Shown: positions 6,289 through 12,599 of the stretch, in pieces
Numbering within the stretch: the first letter of the stretch is position 1
Layout of the letters: every line of letters begins with the position of its first letter
NCBI GenBank assembly: GCA_016880595.1
Contig: JAEHDC010000022.1
Coordinates: 1 to 13,340 of the forward strand
Source of the DNA: Candidatus Saccharimonadota bacterium
Lineage (GTDB): Bacteria > Patescibacteriota > Saccharimonadia > Saccharimonadales > EFPC-124
Length of the DNA: 13,340 nt
Direction of reading: 5' to 3'
Notes under the pieces: model-generated
What the model was told of the DNA's origin: nothing
The model's database searches: none
The model's input: only the letters and a program-made list of their open reading frames with translations
Translations under genes and position numbers: made by a program

Positions 6289-7659
6289 ATGAAAAACGCA
6301 CTCTGGCAGACTGTTCTGGGAGAAATTGAGCTGAGCGTTTCGCGCGCTAGCTTTATTACTTGGTTCAAAAATACCGAGCTCTTGCAGCAAAACGAAGATG
6401 AGATAACAATTGGCGTGCCAAACGTCTTTGCAAAACAGCAATTTGAAGTAAAATTTAATCATCAAATTGCCGAAATTCTCAAACGCAACGGCGTTAAAGC
6501 TAGCCGTATTAACTATGTAATAAATTCGCAACAAAACAAAAAAACAGCAACCAGAAGCACTTCCGTCTCTGGCAATCCAGCTTCGCCGGCATCTTTGGCT
6601 GACGCCATGCCGCCTGTGTCGCAGCCAAAAGCTAGTAGCCGGGCCAATAGTCTAAACCCAAAATACACTTTTGAAACTTTTATTGTTGGTTCAAGCAACG
6701 ATCTTGCTTACACAGCCTGCATGGCCGTAGCTAAAGATCCAGGCACAAAATATAATCCGCTGTTTTTGTATGGCGGCGTCGGGCTTGGAAAAACTCATCT
6801 TATGCAAGCTGTTGGCAATGAAATCGCCAAACGCGATCCAAGCACTCGCGTCCTTTACACTTCTACCGAGGCTTTTGTTAATGACTTCTTGGATTGCATG
6901 CGTTATAAGCGCAAGTGGGACGCCAGCCGTTATCGCAACGTTGACGTACTCATTATTGATGATATGCAATTTATTGCTGGCAAAGAGCGCACGCAAGAAG
7001 AATTTTTCCATACTTTTAACGCGCTGCACCAGGCCAATAAACAAATCATAATTAGCTCAGATAAACCACCAAAAGCAATTCCTACTCTGGAAGAACGTCT
7101 GCGTAGCCGCTTTGAATGGGGTATGTCTATAGATATTCAGTCGCCAGATTTTGAAACCCGCTGCGCAATTTTGCAAACCAAAGCCCAGCTTGGTGGTTTT
7201 ACACTCAGCCGCGAAACTGTTGAATATTTGGCCACAATTATACAGACTAATATTCGCGAGCTAGAAGGCGGCCTAAACCAACTGCTTGCCTTTTGCGAAA
7301 TGCGCGGCACGGATCCAGATCTGCAAACGGCTCAAGGCTTGCTCGGCAACACCCGCACTACGCGGCCACACCACTTAACGCCAAAACAAGTTATAGAAAA
7401 AACCGCTAAACACTTCCAACTTGAGCCAAACGACATCACCAGCCCAAAACGCGACAAGCATATTGTTGTACCGCGCCAAATTGCCATGTATCTTTTGCGC
7501 AGTGAATTACACCTTAGTTTCCCCAAAATAGCCAACGAGCTTGGGCGCAAAGACCACACCACAGCCATTCACTCAGTAGAAAAGATTGAAAAGTCCATAA
7601 AACTCGACTACATCATCCGCCAGCAGATAACGGATATCCGGGACAAGCTTTATGTCTAA
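6289..7659 (+). CDS. dnaA: Chromosomal replication initiator protein DnaA
   Basis: The ATP-dependent initiator, which binds DnaA boxes, melts the origin and loads helicase. Using ATG 6289 gives 456 residues. Domain I is about 1-80 (starts MKNALWQTVLGEIE, aligning with the family N-terminus), and domain II is a short Ser/Ala/Pro-rich linker. The AAA+ domain III has Walker A GGVGLGKTH (162-170), Walker B VLIIDDMQF (about 220-228) and the arginine-finger region ERLRSRFEWG. The initiator-specific helix FVNDFLDCMRYKRK binds single-stranded DNA in this family. Domain IV ends with the DNA-binding signature LGRKDHTTAIHSVEKIEK (418-435). In-frame TTG at 6268 and GTG at 6271 would add up to 7 residues. 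GGAGGGA directly abuts the ATG, so spacing is poor, and GAGG at 6273-6276 is the other candidate Shine-Dalgarno. Confidence 0.96.
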   Translation: MKNALWQTVLGEIELSVSRASFITWFKNTELLQQNEDEITIGVPNVFAKQQFEVKFNHQIAEILKRNGVKASRINYVINSQQNKKTATRSTSVSGNPASPASLADAMPPVSQPKASSRANSLNPKYTFETFIVGSSNDLAYTACMAVAKDPGTKYNPLFLYGGVGLGKTHLMQAVGNEIAKRDPSTRVLYTSTEAFVNDFLDCMRYKRKWDASRYRNVDVLIIDDMQFIAGKERTQEEFFHTFNALHQANKQIIISSDKPPKAIPTLEERLRSRFEWGMSIDIQSPDFETRCAILQTKAQLGGFTLSRETVEYLATIIQTNIRELEGGLNQLLAFCEMRGTDPDLQTAQGLLGNTRTTRPHHLTPKQVIEKTAKHFQLEPNDITSPKRDKHIVVPRQIAMYLLRSELHLSFPKIANELGRKDHTTAIHSVEKIEKSIKLDYIIRQQITDIRDKLYV

Positions 7660-7703
7660 CTTGGTCAAAAAATGTGCAAAACATGCGACAAACCAGTGCA
7701 AGC

Positions 7704-7736
7704 GTGGTTGGCAAAACATCCACAAGCGCCAACCAC
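7704..7736. repeat. Inverted repeat with a DnaA box in its loop
   Basis: GTGGTTGGC (7704-7712) and GCCAACCAC (7728-7736) are perfect 9-bp inverted arms. The 15-base loop contains the DnaA-box-like ACATCCACA (7716-7724). An outer pair, GCGACA (7685-7690) with TGTCGC (7747-7752), surrounds it. No U-run follows, so it is not an obvious terminator for dnaA. Confidence 0.6.
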
Positions 7737-7856
7737 AATGTGGAAATGTCGCTTGGCAAAACTTTCGTCCACAGCCAGCTCCACAATCAAACCACTGCCC
7801 TGCACACAAAATGTGCACAGCCATGTGGGCAAAAATAACAGATACAAAACCGGCTT

Positions 7857-7913
7857 ATACCCACAATCCACAATGCCTACTATCACTACTACTATTTATA
7901 TAAATAATAAGAA
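7857..7913 (+). promoter_or_regulatory. Putative basal unwinding system: tandem DnaA boxes, DnaA-trios, AT-rich DUE
   Basis: Two overlapping same-orientation DnaA boxes, ATACCCACA (7857-7865) and CAATCCACA (7864-7872), are followed by ATGC and then CTACTATCACTACTACTA (7877-7894). After that comes an AT-only stretch to 7910. Read 3' to 5' on the lower strand, the CTA run gives GAT trinucleotides (five GAT and one AGT), the DnaA-trio motif 3'-[G/A]A[T/A]-5' to which the DnaA filament binds when opening DNA. The order box, GC step, trios, AT-rich DNA and the orientation match the B. subtilis element between dnaA and dnaN. Confidence 0.75.
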
Positions 7914-7919
7914 AGAGGA
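7914..7919 (+). promoter_or_regulatory. Shine-Dalgarno of dnaN
   Basis: AGAGGA lies six bases before the dnaN ATG at 7926. It is one of the better-spaced ribosome binding sites in this window and fixes the dnaN start just downstream of the unwinding element. Confidence 0.7.
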
Positions 7920-7925
7920 TATAAA

Positions 7926-9020
7926 ATGAAACTCACAGTCACTCAAGAAAACCTCAACCGAGCTTTGCAAGTTGTAGGCCGCGTTGCCTCTGGTAAAACA
8001 CCTTTGCCAATTTTGAATAACATTTTATTTCGAGCAAGCAACAACAGATTATTCTTAGCTGCAACCAATCTTGAACTGGCAATCACTCAACATGTTGGCA
8101 GCAAAATAGAAAAAGAAGGCAGTATTACAGTTCCAGCCAAACTTATGAGCGAATTTGTCTCTAACCTGCCCAAAGACAATGTTGAGCTAGAAACAGATGG
8201 CACCAAAATGCAAATTATTTGCGGCGCTTATAAATCTACAATAAACGGCATGGCGCCAGATGAATTTCCGGAACTGCCAGCAATTGAAGAAAAGCAAACC
8301 ATTACCTTGCCTCTGGCAGATTTTAAGCGCGCCATTCAGCAGACGTCGGTTGTAGCCTCTGCGGATGACACGCGGCCAATTTTGACGGGAATTTTTTGCC
8401 ACACACACGACGGCGATCTGTTTTTTGCCGGCACGGACGGCTACAGATTGGCTGAGCGTAAGTTGGCAAAAACCACACAGCAAATCTCGGCAGTCATTCC
8501 GGTTAGCACACTAAGCGACGTTTTGCGCGTGATGAACGACGACATGTCCGAAGCAAAACTAGTATTTGATGACAATCAAGTGCGAATTTTGCTGGACGAC
8601 ATCGAGGTCACCTCGCGCCTAATTGACGGCCAATTCCCCAACTACCGCGAGCTAATTCCAAAATCCAGCGATAGCACAGTTGAGCTGCCGCGAGACGAAT
8701 TTACGCGCATCACCAAAGTTGCCAGCTTGTTTGCGCGCGAATCCGGTGGTAGCGTCACGCTAAACGCCAGCCAAGATGGCGGCAAGATAAATATTCATTC
8801 CGTGGCCTCACAGCTTGGTGAAAACACTTCTGAGGCAGAAGCCAGCGTTTCTGCTGACGGCCAGGTCACGCTAAACTCGCGCTATCTGCTAGAGGCGCTC
8901 AACTGCATTGACAGCAAGCAAATTGTTTTTAGATTTAGCGGCAAGTTGGCGCCGTGCGTTTTGACTGCCAGTGGCGAAAGTCCAAACTACCAACATATCA
9001 TCATGCCATTAAAGAGTTAG
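7926..9020 (+). CDS. dnaN: DNA polymerase III sliding clamp (beta subunit)
   Basis: A ring-forming dimer that tethers the replicative polymerase and other repair proteins to DNA. The 364-residue length is normal. The start MKLTVTQENLNRALQVVGRV and the following TPLPILNNILF and LAATNLELAI are typical of the first of three clamp domains. DDTRPILTGIF and FAGTDGYRLAERKL mark the second domain, and LIDGQFPNYRELIP is the conserved loop leading toward the third. The C-terminus NYQHIIMPLKS corresponds to the family's xIMPMRL end, which forms part of the hydrophobic partner-binding pocket. The start follows a good Shine-Dalgarno. recF starts 9 bases after its stop, so the two are probably co-transcribed. 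Confidence 0.97.
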   Translation: MKLTVTQENLNRALQVVGRVASGKTPLPILNNILFRASNNRLFLAATNLELAITQHVGSKIEKEGSITVPAKLMSEFVSNLPKDNVELETDGTKMQIICGAYKSTINGMAPDEFPELPAIEEKQTITLPLADFKRAIQQTSVVASADDTRPILTGIFCHTHDGDLFFAGTDGYRLAERKLAKTTQQISAVIPVSTLSDVLRVMNDDMSEAKLVFDDNQVRILLDDIEVTSRLIDGQFPNYRELIPKSSDSTVELPRDEFTRITKVASLFARESGGSVTLNASQDGGKINIHSVASQLGENTSEAEASVSADGQVTLNSRYLLEALNCIDSKQIVFRFSGKLAPCVLTASGESPNYQHIIMPLKS

Positions 9021-9029
9021 GCGCGGTTT

Positions 9030-10118
9030 GTGGGCAGTTTTAGTTCTTTGCGTCTTTGCAATTTTAGGTCTTATGTTGATAAAAACTTGAGCCTAGACAG
9101 CGGCGTCACAATTATTGTTGGTCCAAACGGCAGCGGCAAAACCAATATTATTGAGGCGCTTTTTGTGCTTTCTGCCGGCGGCAGCTTCCGCGGCAATGAT
9201 CGTGATATGGTCATGCACCAGCAGCCGTGGTTTCGCCTAGAAGCCGTCTGTGGCCAGCAGCAGCGGGTTCTAACTTGTAAAACCGATGCTGGTAGCAAAA
9301 TCGAAAAACAGTGGCTGCTAGACGGCTCAAAAAAGGCGCGGCTGCCACACGGTCAACGTCTGCCCGTGGTCTTGTTTGAGCCGGATCACTTGCGGCTATT
9401 GCGCGAATCGCCGTCACACCGGCGTGATTATATCGACGCCCTACTCTCTAAAATTCAGCCCGATTTTACCTGGCTAAAACACCAGTTTGAGCGTGTGTTG
9501 ATGCAGCGCAATATCATCTTAAAAAGCCGCTTGCCGCGAGCTATGCGCGACGACCAACTTTTTGCTTGGGACATAAAATTTGTTGAGCTGGCCGAGCAAA
9601 TTTTTCGGCGTCGCCAAAGCTTAATTAATGAATTTGACCAAAAGCTCAGCGATGTCTATTCTTCAATTGCCAATCGCCCGCACCAGGCGACCATCAGATA
9701 CCAAAGCACAATTTTTGGCCAAGATTACCGCGCCAATTTGCTGTGCGCGCTGCAACAAAACGCAAATCAGGATAGCGAGCGCGGCTTTACCTCTGTTGGA
9801 CCGCACCGCGATGATTTTGTGGTTTTGCTGGATAATTCTTTGGCCTCAACTTCGGCCTCGCGCGGGGAAATTCGCAGCCTGCTTTTGAGCCTTAAAATCA
9901 TTGAGCTGCAAAAAATGCACGAGATATACAAAACGCCTCCCCTGCTTTTGCTGGACGACGTTTTTTCTGAGCTGGATTCCTCGCGCCGGAGCGCCCTCGC
10001 ACAGCTAGCCAAAGACCACCAAACGTTCATAACCACAACAGACGCCGAAGCTATTGCTGGAAATTTTGGGCAAGGATATGAGGTCATAGAAACCAGCGAG
10101 CAGTATTTAAATAATTGA
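9030..10118 (+). CDS. recF: DNA replication and repair protein RecF
   Basis: An SMC-like ATPase that, with RecO and RecR, loads RecA at single-stranded gaps. The 362-residue protein is complete. It has Walker A GPNGSGKTN (31-39), an adjacent IIEALFVLSAGGSFR, the RecF-typical SVGPHRDDF (about 255-263), the ABC-like signature area SASRGEIRSLLLSLKIIEL (about 276-294) and Walker B with D-loop LLLLDDVFSELD (about 304-315). The start is a GTG at 9030, 9 bases after dnaN; this places the conserved NFRSY at the usual distance from the N-terminus, and no ATG fits. It ends at TGA 10116-10118. No clear Shine-Dalgarno is visible, so translation may depend on coupling with dnaN. Confidence 0.95.
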   Translation: MGSFSSLRLCNFRSYVDKNLSLDSGVTIIVGPNGSGKTNIIEALFVLSAGGSFRGNDRDMVMHQQPWFRLEAVCGQQQRVLTCKTDAGSKIEKQWLLDGSKKARLPHGQRLPVVLFEPDHLRLLRESPSHRRDYIDALLSKIQPDFTWLKHQFERVLMQRNIILKSRLPRAMRDDQLFAWDIKFVELAEQIFRRRQSLINEFDQKLSDVYSSIANRPHQATIRYQSTIFGQDYRANLLCALQQNANQDSERGFTSVGPHRDDFVVLLDNSLASTSASRGEIRSLLLSLKIIELQKMHEIYKTPPLLLLDDVFSELDSSRRSALAQLAKDHQTFITTTDAEAIAGNFGQGYEVIETSEQYLNN

Positions 10119-10205
10119 TAAACGCGCCTATTTGCCTGTTTTTTAAACATGTCGAATTTGACGGGTTTAAAATTTGGATTATATAGATGAAATCGAAGGT
10201 TAAAA

Positions 10206-10231
10206 CCCGGCGGAGGGGTGGCTCCGCCGGG
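10206..10231 (-). terminator. Rho-independent terminator of the minus-strand surface-protein gene
   Basis: Perfect 10-bp GC-rich arms, CCCGGCGGAG (10206-10215) and CTCCGCCGGG (10222-10231), enclose a 6-base loop. On the minus strand the hairpin is followed by TTTTA. It lies about 25 bases after the stop of the gene ending at 10257. On the plus strand no U-run follows, though the stem might still slow polymerase reading out of recF. Confidence 0.85.
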
Positions 10232-10256
10232 GTGGTGTGCTTGTGTTTGGTGGCTA

Positions 10257-11851
10257 TTAGCAAAAGTAATATCCGCCAATACGTTTGGGGATATTATTAT
10301 TTTGCTCATCACACCATGGTGATATATCTTGACCCCAGGTGGCCATTCGCCATTCGCCATTTTCGTAGTGCAGAAAGATGATATAGTTGGTTATGCTAAT
10401 ACCTGTTCCAATTATCATCATTGCTGCTGCCCAGCCATTTTCGCAGGCAACGCCGTACCCAAGAGGATCTATGTCATTTTTTTCACCAGGAAAAATTTCA
10501 TTAGCGGTTGTAATAAATTCTTCCTCCGTCGGGCAATAATACTCCCTCTCCGCCTTCACCCTGACGTCACCTTTGAAGTTATCAATTAGTCCGGCGGCTG
10601 CGCTGGAGATTACGTCATACAGACCCAGTATTGCACCAAGTCCGGTGAGATACTTGACCAAAGCTTCAACCGTTGATTCAAAGACGTTCTCGCCCACAAC
10701 CTCAAGGGTTTTGTTGATGATGGCCTTTGCGCAAGAATCCAATATGTTTTTTACCATATTGGTAGATTGCGTTAGAAAGTCATCTGACCGCTCGGTGCTG
10801 GACAAGGCGCCAGTGATGCATGGTAGAACGCTGCCATCTAGGACAACATCGGCAATTGTTGTTGCGGCTATGCCGCCAACCGATGTCTCCACGAATAGCC
10901 TAAGCGCTTTCCAGATAACCTCAGACCAGCCAACAGAAGCGCTAGCAGTTAATGTAACTACTGAGCTGTCGTTGTCTGGGTTGAGTACGCCCTGAATTGT
11001 GCTTTCGCGCACCATGTAGCTGTCAACGGAACCGCTATTGCTGTCGATAATAGACGCAAACGTCGTTACAACGGTGTCATCTGCCTCGAGCGCCTCGGTG
11101 CTAGCCATCTTAACGTCGGAAGAAGTTACCGAGTAGATGAAATTAGCTCTGTTTGTAATTTGCAAAACCTGCCCGTTGTCATTTGCAACAAGGCACGCCA
11201 GCGCGCGAGTTGTGTCGCTTGAGTTCACCTTCAACGTGTAACCGTCGTTGGTGTTCTCAATCTCTTGGAGACATTCTGTGGATGCTCCAGCGGCGATGTC
11301 GGAGTCCTTGACGAGGTTCAAAAGCTCCTCATTGTTAAGGAAAATAATTTCCTTTTCCGACAGATGTGCCAGCGAAACCCGCAGCTCCCCTTTTTCGTTT
11401 ACCGTTGAAGGGACGAGAATGCGGTTCTCGCCACTGGTCGTGCGCGTGTAAAACATGGCTTGCGTTGGGTCAGCGCCCTCTGGCAACATGTTTCCGCTAA
11501 GCGGAATAGTCACCTCAAGCGGCTTGCCCTCGGCAGGTTCAATTCCATCTTCAAAAGACAGATCAAACCGGACTGCTTTACTAGCGCCAAGCGGGGCGTC
11601 GTCGCCAGAGATTAACTCCGGTTCGCTGATGCTCAGCTTAGTTTCTTGCTGGACGGCTCCTTCTGGCACAACAACAGTGACGTTGCCAAGCTGGTAGGTG
11701 CCACCCGTGGTGTCTACTACAACTGAATTTGCGTCCCTGCTTTTGCCGCCACTTTTTGTTTTAAAGTAGCAGACCGCAAAATCGCTATCAGAGTTATAGC
11801 GACCAAACCGGCAATTAACAGCTTACAGTGTTTTTTGTACTTCCGTAACAC
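10257..11851 (-). CDS. Anchored secreted surface protein, ZU5-like domain and 4-Cys C-terminus, with apparent frameshift
   Basis: No named family recognised. The main frame is open from 11822 to the TAA at 10259-10257; the first in-frame start codon there is an internal GTG at 11669. A second frame from GTG 11851 encodes a basic lead and membrane anchor (MLRKYKKHCKLLIAGLVAIT...) and stops at 11719-11717. Joined at TTTAAAA (11765-11759) by a -1 shift, they give about 531 residues. The body begins GGTYQLGNVTVVVPEGAV and later has EGKPLEVTIPL and LRVSLAHLSE, resembling ZU5-type beta-sandwich domains (inference). The middle has long amphipathic or weakly hydrophobic helices, such as TGLGAILGLYDVISSAAAGL. 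The last about 95 residues contain four cysteines (the last residue is Cys) and CENGWAAAMM plus YENGEWRMATWG, likely an extracellular disulfide-linked domain. It is last in a same-strand set with the PEGA-like and NlpC/P60 genes. Confidence 0.7.
11759..11765 (-). other. Candidate -1 frameshift site (T TTA AAA)
   Basis: In the anchor-encoding frame the codons read act-tta-aaa, giving the canonical slippery heptamer X-XXY-YYZ. A one-base backward slip moves reading into the long body frame (ttt-aaa-aca). The two frames overlap between 11822 and 11720, so the shift could also lie elsewhere there. AAAA and AAAAA runs beside it make a sequencing or real indel equally possible. I see no strong downstream stem or upstream stimulatory Shine-Dalgarno. 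Confidence 0.45.
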
Positions 11852-11934
11852 TTCTCCACCGCCATTCGGTAGAAAAACATGGACAAGTAATTATTAGCAC
11901 ACTTTGGCTAAGAAAGCAATGTTTTTGCCGCAGG

Positions 11935-12591
11935 TTATTGGTCTGGATCTGGCGTAAACGTAATTTGGACGGTGGATGTGTTGACGCCGTTCTTGGTCAA
12001 GAAGTTAAGAGCGGCGGTTTTGTATTCTCTTAGGGTTTGGTAATAGAAGTCGGTGCCTTCGGCAACGGCGTTTGGTGGCGTGAGGGTAATCTTAAAAAAG
12101 ATTGTGCCGTCTTGGTTAAAGCCGTAATCTATGCGGTAGTCGGTAGTTTTGTATGGCAGTTTGCTGACAATTGGATAACTTTTTGTAAGCGCCTCTTGTT
12201 CAATAGCATTTTGTGCGCCAGCAGCTGCTTCGCGCTCTAGTTGGGCGTTTGTATTTTCTAGCAGCCAGTTCATGCCTTCATCGGTTGGTGTCGGAAGAAG
12301 GTAAATTGTTTGACTGGTATCGATGTCATTAGTATTGAACGCGTATGTGTCATCAGTAAAATACTGATGCGATGCCACAAGTGTGTGGTCACCGCTAGTA
12401 ACATAAATTTTGCCAGCAGAAATTTGCTCACCATCTAGTGTAATTGTGCTATCGCTTGGCGCAACAACAATATTAAGCTCAACTTTGCCAATGCGTGTGA
12501 CAAACGTAACAGCAAGCGCGGCTACAATGGCAATAATGCTGATTATTATAAAGCCGATTACAAGTATTCTAAGTAGTTGTTCTCTTGTCAT
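11935..12591 (-). CDS. Single-pass membrane protein with PEGA-like extracytoplasmic domain
   Basis: No named family recognised. The 218-residue protein has a short cytoplasmic start (MTREQLLR), one strong membrane segment (about 9-31) and then an extracytoplasmic part, a type II topology. Residues about 36-80 (KVELNIVVAPSDSTITLDGE..., then SGDHTLVASHQYF) have the spacing of a PEGA domain: a hydrophobic strand, then T-V-x-x-D-G, then S-G-x-H-x-L. Residues about 105-135 are helical and charged (NTNAQLEREAAAGAQNAIEQE). The C-terminal part is predicted as a small alpha/beta fold with YRIDYGFNQDGTIFFKITL. The ATG is 8 bases after the stop of the NlpC/P60-like gene, with GGAG within that gene's end, so they are coupled. 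PEGA domains often bind cell-wall or surface polymers; the role here is unknown. Confidence 0.8.
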   Translation of the reverse strand: MTREQLLRILVIGFIIISIIAIVAALAVTFVTRIGKVELNIVVAPSDSTITLDGEQISAGKIYVTSGDHTLVASHQYFTDDTYAFNTNDIDTSQTIYLLPTPTDEGMNWLLENTNAQLEREAAAGAQNAIEQEALTKSYPIVSKLPYKTTDYRIDYGFNQDGTIFFKITLTPPNAVAEGTDFYYQTLREYKTAALNFLTKNGVNTSTVQITFTPDPDQ

Positions 12592-12599
12592 TTGTTTTG

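Larger units (their letters stand above)
7660..7925. other. oriC: Replication origin, second subregion (dnaA-dnaN gap)
   Basis: The 266 bases between dnaA and dnaN are stop-poor but appear non-coding. They are rich in CCACA/TGTGG words that fit degenerate DnaA boxes: plus-strand boxes at 7716-7724, 7765-7773, 7857-7865 and 7864-7872, and minus-strand boxes at 7747-7739 and 7832-7824. All have 7 of 9 consensus matches; a weaker 6 of 9 copy lies at 7777-7785. A 10-base direct repeat TTGGCAAAAC (7708-7717 and 7753-7762) and nested inverted repeats are interspersed. The right end has the unwinding element described separately. This corresponds in position to incC of B. subtilis. Confidence 0.8.

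Noticed and set aside
7877..7894. CTA run as a simple microsatellite or CRISPR-like repeat
   Set aside because: It is short, interrupted by TCA, lies exactly beside tandem DnaA boxes and AT-rich DNA before dnaN, and has no spacers; the unwinding element explains it better.
7652..7929. Plus-strand frames of 83-85 codons in the dnaA-dnaN gap (7652-7903 and 7672-7929)
   Set aside because: Several frames on both strands are open here because the DnaA-box words (CCACA/TGTGG) are poor in stop codons. The products show no fold-like pattern, lack good Shine-Dalgarno sites, and one crosses the unwinding element into dnaN.
10139..10190. Terminator for recF using the T-run near 10139-10144
   Set aside because: The T-run has no GC-rich stem before it. 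Only a weak imperfect inverted repeat (CGGGTTTAA with TTAAAACCCG) surrounds the area.
10187..10381. Plus-strand ORF between recF and the surface-protein gene
   Set aside because: It reads through the intrinsic terminator and the 3' end of the opposite gene; no ribosome binding site and no protein-like composition.
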